Shown here in pieces: positions 1-6,176 of a stretch of 7,834 nucleotides of DNA. This DNA comes from an uncultured Sphingobium sp. (lineage in GTDB: Bacteria > Pseudomonadota > Alphaproteobacteria > Sphingomonadales > Sphingomonadaceae): contig CAJYHD010000802.1 in assembly GCA_913773715.1 (NCBI GenBank), positions 1-7,834 on the forward strand. Reading direction: 5' to 3'. The translations under genes were made by a program, and so were the position numbers. Within the stretch, counting starts at the first letter, position 1, and each line of letters opens with the position of its first letter. The notes under the pieces were generated by a model, which searched no databases, was not told the origin of the DNA, and was given only the letters and a program-made list of their open reading frames with translations.

Positions 1-367
1 TACTGTGGATATGTAAATGAGACATATGAACCGGCTTATATTTGCTACTGCAGATCACGCCTAAGCCATGATCCACACGAGCCGCCGCCCACATGTCCCT
101 TCATCTAACCTACAATGTCAAAGAACCGACAACTATAGGGGACAGCCATTCTTCCTCGAAATTGGTTCCGAGGGAAGGTGTCCCGTTTCTGTTGGCGACC
201 GTTCGCTCAGCGCCTCGTTAAAGGCGGCGTCCCGTCCGGTGAGGGGGCATATATGGAGGGGTTTCCGAACCGTCAAACCCTTTTTGCAATTTTGTTTCAT
301 CTTTTTTTGGGGGTTACCCGCTAAAGCCTGAAACCACGGGTGCCGAATAGAGTATGGAACTAAGTTT
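1..367. other. AT-richer upstream region without a convincing gene
   Basis: This stretch precedes the flippase gene and probably holds its promoter. Its base composition is clearly more AT-rich than the genes (24 of 60 GC at 1-60 and 27 of 60 at 241-300, counted by hand). A small inverted repeat (ATATGT at 9-14, ACATAT at 22-27) and a weak hairpin (CGCCT 211-215, AGGCG 222-226) are visible. I could not choose a -35/-10 pair with confidence. An 87-codon open frame at 68-331 lacks a family resemblance and is not called. Confidence 0.5.
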
Positions 368-1858
368 ATGAGTTTGCAGGATGCCGACGCGGATGATGCC
401 GGATTCGGCGCGCGCGTGAGGAGAGCGATCGTCTGGCGCTCCGGCAGTCAGATCGTGTCGCAGATGCTAAGCTGGGGCGTGACGCTGGCCGTCATCCGTT
501 TGCTCGATCCTGCGGACTATGGGCTGTTTGCCATGACGCAGGTGATTTTAAACTTCGCCACCTTTCTTAATGGCTATGGTCTAGTCAGTGCACTGGTGCA
601 ATCGGACAGCGTGACGCCACATCGGTTGCGACAGGCATTCGGAATCATGCTGTTGCTGAACGGGGCGCTCGCCCTACTGCAACTGGCGATCGCCCCATTG
701 GCTGCGAGCTATTACGACCAGCCGATGGTCGCGCATCTGCTGCGGGTGCAGGCATTGCTCTATCTGTCCACGCCGTTTATATCCGTGCCAGAAGCGATCA
801 TGGGACGGGCGCTGGATTTCAAGCGACCTGCTTTGGTCAACCTGATCGCGGCAATCGCCTCGGCGGCCATGGCCTTGGTCGGCGCTCTTTCAGGCTGGAG
901 TGTTTGGACATTGGTGTTCGCGCCCCTGACCGGCTTTTGGGTCAAGGCGGTCGGCTATGTTCTGGTCACCGGATTCCGACCGATCCCAAGCTTCGACTTT
1001 CGCGGTACCGGCGGTATGGTCGCATTCGGCGCGTCATTGCTGGGTGGGCAATTGTTCTGGATCATCCAGAGTCAGGCCGACATCTTCATTGGTGGACGCA
1101 TATTTGATCCGCACCAATTGGGCCTCTATGCGGAGGCGCTGTTTCTTACCCAGATTTTCGTCAGCAAATTCATCCCGCCGCTCAATGACGTCGCCTTCCC
1201 TGCCTATGCTCGCATGCAGTCGGATGTACGCCGGGTCGCCTGGTCCTTCTGCAAGGCGGTGAAGCTGCTGCTGCTGATTTCCTGCCCCGTTTACCTGGGT
1301 ATGGCGGTGACGGCAGAACCGTTGGTCGAAACGCTGTTCGGTCCCAAATGGCTGCCAATGGCGCCGTTCGTGTCGGTGCTGGCCCTCGCCATGCCCTTCA
1401 TGACGTTGCAGGTGATGTTCGCGCCGGTGAGTAATGCGATGGGACGGCCGGGTACTACCGCGCGGATCGCAGCGGTCGGCGCCGTGTTGATGCCTGCCGC
1501 CTTCCTGATCGGGGTGCAATTTGGCGCGATCGGTCTCGCCTGGGCCTGGCTTGGCGCATTTCCCATCCTCACGCTGATCACCACCCGGCTTGCCGGTGCG
1601 CCGATGGGATTGCGCGTTGCCGACTTGATCCGGGCAGCCGCGCCGGGACTTGGCTGCGCAATTCTGATGGCAGGGGTGGTAATGGGGGTCGACCGGATAC
1701 TGCCGCCCCTGCCCGCCCCGACGCGTCTCGCGCTGCTCGTCCCGGCGGGGGGTGTCGCTTTCCTTGCCGCTCTCGCGCTGTGTGCGCGATCGGCTTTGCA
1801 GGAACTGCTGGCACTGGTCATTCGCCGCGCGCCGCCTGCCCAAGCGGCGGCGGGATGA
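368..1858 (+). CDS. Polysaccharide/LPS flippase, Wzx/WzxC-like (MATE/MOP superfamily)
   Basis: This 496-residue inner-membrane protein probably flips lipid-linked oligosaccharide repeat units from the cytoplasmic to the periplasmic face during exopolysaccharide, capsule or O-antigen synthesis. The sequence is mostly hydrophobic helices with short loops, of the length expected for a 12-14 helix flippase. Family hallmarks are visible: RLLDPADYGLFAM near residues 44-56, DIFIGG...LGLYAEA near 238-257, FPAYARMQ near 277-284, and LFGPKW at 323-328. The hydrophilic N-terminus (about 1-22) should be cytoplasmic. The ATG at 368 has only a weak GGA (356-358) upstream. The next gene is convergent and unrelated, so the remaining polysaccharide genes, if clustered, would lie left of the window. 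The substrate cannot be told from this sequence. The family call is secure; the exact role is inferred. Confidence 0.88.
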   Translation: MSLQDADADDAGFGARVRRAIVWRSGSQIVSQMLSWGVTLAVIRLLDPADYGLFAMTQVILNFATFLNGYGLVSALVQSDSVTPHRLRQAFGIMLLLNGALALLQLAIAPLAASYYDQPMVAHLLRVQALLYLSTPFISVPEAIMGRALDFKRPALVNLIAAIASAAMALVGALSGWSVWTLVFAPLTGFWVKAVGYVLVTGFRPIPSFDFRGTGGMVAFGASLLGGQLFWIIQSQADIFIGGRIFDPHQLGLYAEALFLTQIFVSKFIPPLNDVAFPAYARMQSDVRRVAWSFCKAVKLLLLISCPVYLGMAVTAEPLVETLFGPKWLPMAPFVSVLALAMPFMTLQVMFAPVSNAMGRPGTTARIAAVGAVLMPAAFLIGVQFGAIGLAWAWLGAFPILTLITTRLAGAPMGLRVADLIRAAAPGLGCAILMAGVVMGVDRILPPLPAPTRLALLVPAGGVAFLAALALCARSALQELLALVIRRAPPAQAAAG

Positions 1859-1866
1859 CGGGCGAA

Positions 1867-2295
1867 TCAGGCCGTCTGGATGTAATCGCGCAAGGACGCC
1901 GCTTCCGATTCGATGCGGTCGATCCGGTATTTGACGAGATCGCCGATCGAAACGAGACCCACCAGCCTGCCCGCTTTCACCACGGGAAGATGGCGGATGC
2001 GGCGCTTGGTCATGAGTGAGAGGCCGTGGATCACCGGCGTCTCATCATCGATCGTGATGGCGGGCACAGTCATCGCGTCCCGAACCTTGAGGTCGAAGGC
2101 GGCAAATCCGAGTTGCGCCGCGCGATAGACGAGGTCCCGTTCGGAAAACACGCCCACGACTGCACCATCCTCGACCACAGGCACACAGCCTACCCGTCGT
2201 TCCGCGAGCAACTGAACCGCTGACAGCAGGCTATCGTCCGGTCCCACCTGCACTACGTCATGCCCCTTGTCCTGAAGGATTTTCGCGACGGTCAT
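1867..2295 (-). CDS. Two-CBS-domain protein
   Basis: The product is a 142-residue soluble protein made almost entirely of a tandem CBS pair (Bateman module), which in known families binds adenosine nucleotides such as AMP, ATP or NAD-type ligands. CBS1 spans about residues 8-60 and contains GVFSERDLV (48-56). CBS2 spans about 74-128 and contains RHLPVV (101-106) and GLVSIGDLVK (113-122). The S/T-x-x-D pattern in both repeats is the usual ribose/phosphate-contacting position. No enzymatic or membrane domain is fused to it, so it may act as a free sensor or regulate a partner; the partner is unknown. The ATG at 2295 is chosen because AGGAG sits 7 bases upstream (2303-2307) and MTVA-type N-termini are typical of stand-alone CBS proteins. 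The frame stays open upstream to 2730, but that part is antisense to two other genes. Confidence 0.88.
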   Translation of the reverse strand: MTVAKILQDKGHDVVQVGPDDSLLSAVQLLAERRVGCVPVVEDGAVVGVFSERDLVYRAAQLGFAAFDLKVRDAMTVPAITIDDETPVIHGLSLMTKRRIRHLPVVKAGRLVGLVSIGDLVKYRIDRIESEAASLRDYIQTA

Positions 2296-2302
2296 GACCT
2301 CT

Positions 2303-2307
2303 CTCCT
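2303..2307 (-). promoter_or_regulatory. Ribosome binding site of the CBS-domain gene
   Basis: AGGAG on the minus strand lies 7 bases before the ATG at 2295. It decides this start against the long in-frame upstream extension. Confidence 0.75.
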
Positions 2308-2373
2308 CTTCTTTTCGTCCGGGTCGTCGCCCGGTGACTTGATGATCCCACTTTCGCACCCCAAAGAAAAGGG

Positions 2374-2673
2374 ATGACACGCAGGCACGCTCTGGATGAT
2401 CCACAGATCGCCGCCGCCGCATGGGGCCGGTTCCGCCGAATCATGCGTTGGATGGCGCTGGTCGGCCTCGGATGCGTCGTGCTGGCGTTGGGTCTTTTGT
2501 ATCTGCACACCGGCGTCATGCCGTTGCACATGGCGATAGCGACAAGCCTTGGCGTGTGGCTGAGTTTCATGCTGGGAACAGGATTGATGGCGCTCACCTT
2601 CCTGTCGCACGGAACGGGCCATGACGAGCAAGTCATCGACAGGATCAAAGACGAGGTGCCGCTGGATGACTGA
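2374..2673 (+). CDS. Small two-helix membrane protein of unknown function
   Basis: This 99-residue protein has a basic N-terminal part (RFRRIMRW, 19-26), a first hydrophobic segment at about 26-45, a short extracytoplasmic turn (HTGVMPLH), and a second hydrophobic segment at about 53-77. It ends in a charged tail beginning HGTGHDEQ (79-86). The positive N-terminus predicts both ends in the cytoplasm. I recall similar small proteins in sphingomonads but know no function. The ATG at 2374 is preceded only by AAAGAAAAGGG directly abutting it, a poor ribosome binding site, so a later start such as the ATG at 2443 (the M of MRW) is possible; the basic, non-random N-terminus favours 2374. Its end overlaps the thioesterase start by 8 bases, so the two are probably translated together. 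Confidence 0.7.
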   Translation: MTRRHALDDPQIAAAAWGRFRRIMRWMALVGLGCVVLALGLLYLHTGVMPLHMAIATSLGVWLSFMLGTGLMALTFLSHGTGHDEQVIDRIKDEVPLDD

Positions 2674-3037
2674 GGCAAGAGGTGAAGCCATTTTGCGGGT
2701 CGTGCCGTTGCCATCCGACATCAATGGCAACGGTCATATTTTCGGAGGATGGGTTCTTAGCCAGATGGATATAGCGGGTGGCGTTGTTGCACATAGGGTG
2801 GCACAATGCCCCGTGGCGACCATCGCGATCGAAAGCATGAAGTTTATCGCGCCGATCCTCGTCGGCGATCTCGTCTCGATCTATGCGCGAGAAGAGAGGC
2901 GCGGTCGAACATCCGTCTCCATCCGCTTGAATGTGATGGCAACGCGTGGCGTGGACGCACAGCAGATCGATGTCACGAGCGGCCTGTTCACCTTCGTCGC
3001 GCTGGATGGCGAGCATCGCCCCCGCCCGCTTCCCTGA
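2666..3037 (+). CDS. yciA: Acyl-CoA thioesterase, YciA-like hotdog fold
   Basis: The enzyme should hydrolyse acyl-CoA to free acid and CoA in the cytoplasm, as the broad-range YciA family does. The 123-residue sequence is a single hotdog domain. It aligns by eye to E. coli YciA and Haemophilus HI0827: NGNGHIFGGWVLSQMD (20-35) matches their NANGDIFGGW-SQMD block, and D35 corresponds to the catalytic Asp44 of HI0827. TIAIESMKFIAPILVGD follows, as do RTSVSI and a C-terminal FTFVALD. The family's D in NGD is H here. The protein lacks the longer C-terminal tail of the Haemophilus enzyme. The ATG at 2666 has GAGG at 2653-2656, 9 bases upstream. It overlaps the end of the small membrane protein gene, which suggests translational coupling and perhaps a membrane-linked role, though that is inference. 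A strong terminator follows. Confidence 0.92.
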   Translation: MTEARGEAILRVVPLPSDINGNGHIFGGWVLSQMDIAGGVVAHRVAQCPVATIAIESMKFIAPILVGDLVSIYAREERRGRTSVSIRLNVMATRGVDAQQIDVTSGLFTFVALDGEHRPRPLP

Positions 3038-3062
3038 TGACAATGACGGACCCGCAGACATG

Positions 3063-3099
3063 AAAACAGGGACGGTGGCGACCACCGTCCCTGTTTTTT
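3063..3099 (+). terminator. Rho-independent terminator between convergent genes
   Basis: A perfect 16-bp stem (3063-3078 with 3082-3097) closes on a CGA loop and ends in six Ts (3094-3099). It sits 25 bases after the thioesterase stop and 13 bases before the DUF4167 stop on the other strand. The stem begins with four As, so it also yields a short U-run on the minus strand and may work in both directions. Confidence 0.93.
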
Positions 3100-3112
3100 A
3101 AGAACCTGGCCC

Positions 3113-3934
3113 TTATTCGGCCGCTTCAGCCGCCGCAGCGCGTGGGCGACGGGTGCGCTTCTTGGGCGCTTCTTCCGCCTGATCAACAGTTTCTTCCGAC
3201 CGGGGGATTGAGGGCGGGAGCAGTGTGGCGTCGAAGCCTTCGGCCTGTGCTGCCGCAGCAACGTCAACCTTGCGGGGACGTCCCCGGCGTGGCTTGGCAG
3301 GCGCTTCCGCTTCGGGTTGCGACGCAGCCGCAGCCTGAGCCGCAGGCTCTGCAACAGGGGTTACCGGCGCAGCAGCTGGAGCAGCAGGGCTTCCGGTTTC
3401 GCCTTCAGCCGCGAATTCGCCACCTTGGAAGCGGTCACGACGATTGCGGTCACGGCGGTTGTTATTGTTGTTTCGATCGTCGCGGTTGCCGCGATCGTCC
3501 CGGTCCCGATTGCGGCCTTCCTGTCGATCCTGACGATAGTCCTGCTCGCGCGGCGCCCGATCGGCGGGCGCTTCGTTGCGAAAGTCCTCACCATTGTCGT
3601 CGGCACCATCGAAATCGTCAGCATCGTCTTCGAAGCTGTCGTCGCGCGGGCGGAAACGCTGTTGCTGCTCTTCCTGACGCGCACGATTGTCGGCCAGCAC
3701 GCGGAAATAATGGTCGGCGAACTGGAGATAATATTCGGCGTTCACACGGTCGCCCATCATCTGCGCGTCGCGGGCCATATTCTTGTATTTCTCAAGAAGC
3801 TGGGCCGCGTTGCCGCGCGCGCGATTGTCGATGCGGTTGCCATTGTCACCGCCGCCACGATTGTTGCCGTTGGGACGTCCGTTGTTATTGTTCCGGCCGC
3901 GATTGCGGCGGCCGGCCTGCCGGTTGTTGATCAA
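3113..3934 (-). CDS. DUF4167-domain protein, TTG start
   Basis: The 273-residue product starts MINNRQAGRRNRGR. It has a basic Asn/Arg/Gly-rich N-terminus (1-40) and then the helical DUF4167 core (about 41-85; NAAQLLEKYKNMARDAQ, then GDRVNAEYYLQFADHYFRV). An acidic stretch (about 99-117), an Arg/Asp/Asn repeat region (about 120-170) and an Ala/Pro-rich linker follow. An AT-hook-like PRRGRPRK lies at 215-222 and a basic KKRTRRPR at 258-265. Function is unknown; the composition suggests nucleic-acid binding. DUF4167 genes commonly lie beside prfA/prmC in alphaproteobacteria, as here. I start at TTG (3934) because AAGGA lies 7 bases upstream and MINNRQ matches the family N-terminus as I recall it. 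The frame remains open upstream to 4273, but that part has no family resemblance and enters prmC. Transcription may come from the hisS operon, from its own promoter in the preceding gap, or both. Confidence 0.88.
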   Translation of the reverse strand: MINNRQAGRRNRGRNNNNGRPNGNNRGGGDNGNRIDNRARGNAAQLLEKYKNMARDAQMMGDRVNAEYYLQFADHYFRVLADNRARQEEQQQRFRPRDDSFEDDADDFDGADDNGEDFRNEAPADRAPREQDYRQDRQEGRNRDRDDRGNRDDRNNNNNRRDRNRRDRFQGGEFAAEGETGSPAAPAAAPVTPVAEPAAQAAAASQPEAEAPAKPRRGRPRKVDVAAAAQAEGFDATLLPPSIPRSEETVDQAEEAPKKRTRRPRAAAAEAAE

Positions 3935-3941
3935 GATATGA

Positions 3942-3946
3942 TCCTT
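3942..3946 (-). promoter_or_regulatory. Ribosome binding site deciding the TTG start of DUF4167
   Basis: AAGGA on the minus strand ends 7 bases before the TTG at 3934. No ATG or GTG in this frame lies at a similarly good position near the family N-terminus. Confidence 0.75.
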
Positions 3947-3977
3947 GCGTTCGCTGTCATAACCTTGGCTGAAAACC

Positions 3978-4100
3978 CAGTTTCCCGTGCCATTCCCCCA
4001 ACGGCCCCTTTTGCCGAGGGCCGGATGATGCTCTGCCAAAGGCACGGGCCAAACTGACCCATGTCCCCGATATTCCAGCGGCGCTTGCGCACAAACGCCG
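3978..4100 (-). promoter_or_regulatory. Candidate structured RNA leader upstream of DUF4167
   Basis: On the minus-strand transcript two elements can form in the 293-base gap between prmC and the DUF4167 gene. The first (4079-4100) is a 9-bp hairpin with one G-U pair and a UGCG loop: C+GGCGUUUG pairs with CAAGCGCC+G. The second is nested. CAGUUU (4056-4051) pairs with AAACUG (3983-3978), and after a two-base bulge CCCGUGCC (4048-4041) pairs with GGCACGGG (3991-3984). Inside, after an internal loop, CGGCCC (4023-4018) pairs with GGGCCG (4007-4002) around a 10-base loop. The structure ends 43 bases before the start codon. I do not recognise a known riboswitch consensus. It could be an autoregulatory site, a processed small RNA or chance; the pairings are seen, the role is inferred. 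Confidence 0.4.
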
Positions 4101-4227
4101 ACAGACTTTGCAGGAGCAAGGAAAACGGCCTTTTCTATCAATGACCTAATGGCCAGAGCGCCAGATTGGTGCCGTCCCTTAAAACCGATGTAGTGGCTTT
4201 CGTGGCGGAAACCAAGAAAATTTCGCT

Positions 4228-5064
4228 TCATTCGCGCAAAGTCGCCGTCCCGCGATGGGTCGCAACGAGGCAACGGTCATGCCCGGCTAGATCCTTTAGG
4301 CAGCGGACGGCGAGGTCTTTCGCTTCCAGGAGCAGGGTGACCGCCTCCCGTTGATCATAGCCGATCTCGATCACCGCTATGCCATCCGGTGCAATAAGGC
4401 GGGGCAGGTCTGGCGCGATGCGGCGATAGTCGTCGAGGCCATCGGTTCCCGCAAACAGCGCGCTGGACGGTTCGCGCAGCACGTCTCCGCAAAGCGGCGC
4501 GGCGGCGGCGATATAAGGCGGGTTGATGAGCAGGAGGTCGAACGGACCTGCTATCCCCTCCGCCCAGTCGCCTTCGATCAGGGTCGCCCGATCTGCGAAA
4601 CCGAGACGATCGGCATTGGATTGCGCGACGGCGACCGCAGCCATCGATGCATCTACGCCGATGCCGATCGCAGTCGGCCATTGCGCGAGGGCAGCGAGGA
4701 GAAGCGCGCCCGAGCCGGTGCCGAGGTCGAGGATGGTGGCAGGCGGGCGGTCCACGAAATGGTCGACAGCTGCCTCGATCAGCAATTCGCTGTCCGGCCG
4801 GGGGATGAGAACATCGGGCGTCACCGACAGGGTGATCGTCCAGAAATCGCGCTGGCCTAGAATATAGGCGATCGGCTCGCCCGCTAGCCGCCGCTCGACC
4901 AGGGCAGCGAAGGCGGTCGGAACGGTCAGGTCGCGCTGGCGCAGCAGCATGTCGGTGCGGGACAGGCCCAGCGCATGTGCCATTAGCAGTTCAGCGTCGA
5001 GCCTTGGCGTATCGAAAGCGACACTGAAGTGGACAGTTGTGGCGCGAAGTGCGTCGGCCACCAT
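4228..5064 (-). CDS. prmC: Peptide chain release factor N5-glutamine methyltransferase
   Basis: PrmC uses S-adenosylmethionine to methylate the glutamine of the GGQ motif in release factors, raising termination efficiency. The 278-residue form starts MVADALRA, with an N-terminal helical substrate-binding domain containing DTPRLDAELLMAHAL (about 18-32) and GEPIAYILG (62-70). The Rossmann methyltransferase domain carries IPRPDSE (87-93), the SAM-binding DLGTGSGA (113-120) and the substrate-glutamine-binding NPPY (181-184). Length and motifs are those of an intact enzyme. I prefer the ATG at 5064, with GGAGG (5070-5074) 5 bases upstream. A GTG at 5094 overlapping the prfA stop would add 10 residues ([10 protein letters not shown]) and cannot be excluded. 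It sits directly behind prfA, its substrate gene, and is probably co-transcribed with it. Confidence 0.95.
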   Translation of the reverse strand: MVADALRATTVHFSVAFDTPRLDAELLMAHALGLSRTDMLLRQRDLTVPTAFAALVERRLAGEPIAYILGQRDFWTITLSVTPDVLIPRPDSELLIEAAVDHFVDRPPATILDLGTGSGALLLAALAQWPTAIGIGVDASMAAVAVAQSNADRLGFADRATLIEGDWAEGIAGPFDLLLINPPYIAAAAPLCGDVLREPSSALFAGTDGLDDYRRIAPDLPRLIAPDGIAVIEIGYDQREAVTLLLEAKDLAVRCLKDLAGHDRCLVATHRGTATLRE

Positions 5065-5069
5065 ACCCC

Positions 5070-5074
5070 CCTCC
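5070..5074 (-). promoter_or_regulatory. Ribosome binding site favouring the ATG start of prmC
   Basis: GGAGG within a purine run (GGGGAGGGGGG) lies 5 bases before the ATG at 5064. The alternative GTG at 5094 has no comparable site, although its overlap with the prfA stop (GTGA) would allow coupled reinitiation. Confidence 0.65.
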
Positions 5075-5090
5075 CCTATATCGAAAAGCG

Positions 5091-6176
5091 TCACCCGATG
5101 CCATCGAGTTGGGCGAGGCGCGCGGCTTCGTCTTCCGCGATCAGCGCGTCGATGACTTCCGCGAGGCCCGGTCCTTCCAGAATTTCGGGCAGGCGGTGCA
5201 ACGTCAGGTTGATGCGATGGTCTGTCACGCGACCCTGCGGGAAATTATAGGTGCGGATGCGTTCGGAACGGTCGCCCGACCCCACCATCGCCTTACGCGC
5301 GCCCGCCTGCTCGCTTTGCGTGCGTTCGCGTTCGGATTCGTAGAGGCGCGCGCGCAGCACCTGCATCGCCTTCGCCTTGTTCTTGTGCTGGGATCGTTCG
5401 TCCTGCTGCGTCACGACGATGCCGGAGGGCAAGTGGGTGATCCGCACAGCGGAGTCGGTCGTGTTCACATGCTGCCCGCCCGCACCCGACGCGCGATAGA
5501 TGTCGATCTTGAGGTCGGCATCGGCGATCTGCACGTCCACTTCTTCCGGTTCGGGGAGGACGGCGACGGTCGCGGCGCTGGTGTGGATGCGGCCGCCACT
5601 TTCGGTGGCGGGGACGCGCTGAACGCGATGGACGCCGCTTTCGAACTTCAGCTTCGCGAACACGCCGGTGCCAGTGACTGAGGCGACGATTTCCTTGAAG
5701 CCGCCTTGCTCTGAGGCGTTGGCGGACATGGGTTCGAGTTTCCAGCCCTGCGTATCGGCATAGCGCTGGTACATGCGGAACAGGTCGCCAGCGAAGAGCG
5801 CCGCTTCGTCGCCGCCCGTGCCTGCGCGGATTTCGAGCATGGCGGGGCGCGCGTCGGCGGAGTCGCGTGGGATGAGTTGCAGCGCCAGCGCGCGTTCGGC
5901 GTCCGGCAGCTGCGCCTTGATCAGCTGCATCTCCTCCTGCGCCATGTCGCGCATGAGGGGGTCTGCTTCCTCGCCTCCGGTCATGGTTTCGAGCGCGGAA
6001 AGCTCCTGCCGCAACCGGCGCAGTTCATGCGCGGCGCGGGCGACCGGCTCGACCTCGGCATATTCCTTCGACAGCCGCACGAACTCCTCCGGGGGCAGGT
6101 CGGCACGCGTCATCGACGCTTGCACCTCGTCCCGGCGCGCTTCGATCTGCGCGATGCGTTCGGCGGAGATGTGCAT
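5091..6176 (-). CDS. prfA: Peptide chain release factor 1 (RF1)
   Basis: RF1 recognises UAG and UAA stop codons in the ribosomal A site and triggers release of the finished protein. The 361-residue product is full length for the family. It has an N-terminal helical domain (about 1-100), then domain 2 with the stop-codon-reading tripeptide P189-A190-T191 inside [14 protein letters not shown]. The PxT type marks RF1 rather than the SPF-type RF2. The catalytic GGQ is at 233-235 in [19 protein letters not shown], and a basic [11 protein letters not shown] stretch follows at 261-271. Gln235 is the expected methylation target of PrmC, encoded next. The ATG at 6176 shares its A with the last base of the hisS stop (TAATG). 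No clear ribosome binding site precedes it, so translation probably depends on ribosomes finishing hisS. Confidence 0.97.
   Translation of the reverse strand: MHISAERIAQIEARRDEVQASMTRADLPPEEFVRLSKEYAEVEPVARAAHELRRLRQELSALETMTGGEEADPLMRDMAQEEMQLIKAQLPDAERALALQLIPRDSADARPAMLEIRAGTGGDEAALFAGDLFRMYQRYADTQGWKLEPMSANASEQGGFKEIVASVTGTGVFAKLKFESGVHRVQRVPATESGGRIHTSAATVAVLPEPEEVDVQIADADLKIDIYRASGAGGQHVNTTDSAVRITHLPSGIVVTQQDERSQHKNKAKAMQVLRARLYESERERTQSEQAGARKAMVGSGDRSERIRTYNFPQGRVTDHRINLTLHRLPEILEGPGLAEVIDALIAEDEAARLAQLDGIG

Noticed and set aside
68..331. 87-codon open frame on the + strand before the flippase gene
   Set aside because: No recognisable family, mixed composition without domain pattern, no good ribosome binding site, and it lies in AT-richer DNA that looks intergenic.
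1034..1843. Long minus-strand frame inside the flippase gene
   Set aside because: It is antisense to a clear membrane protein gene; its Arg/Gln/His-rich translation is what the complementary strand of hydrophobic GC-rich codons gives.
2296..2730. N-terminal extension of the CBS protein
   Set aside because: The added part is antisense to the small membrane protein and yciA, lacks a domain, and a strong ribosome binding site marks the ATG at 2295.
3317..4057. 246-codon + strand frame with hydrophobic Val/Ile/Ala runs
   Set aside because: It is the complement of the Asn/Arg/Asp repeats of the DUF4167 gene, which produces artificial membrane-like stretches; the minus-strand protein has the real domain.
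4121..4135. GAAAA-CGGCC-TTTTC inverted repeat before the DUF4167 leader
   Set aside because: Arms are only five A/T-rich pairs and the centre is not symmetric; too weak to call an operator or terminator from sequence alone.
4113..4141. Possible promoter on the minus strand with TTGATA (4141-4136) as -35
   Set aside because: At 16-18 bases spacing no acceptable -10 sequence follows (TGCTCC at 17), so it is not called.
3935..4227. tmRNA, SRP RNA, RNase P RNA or tRNA in the prmC-DUF4167 gap
   Set aside because: None of the conserved cores of these RNAs that I could look for (tRNA-like CCA end, GGAAGCAGCC-type SRP loop, RNase P core) is present.
3935..4273. N-terminal extension of the DUF4167 protein reaching into prmC
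   Set aside because: It overlaps the prmC end, does not resemble DUF4167 proteins, and a TTG with a good ribosome binding site gives the family N-terminus.
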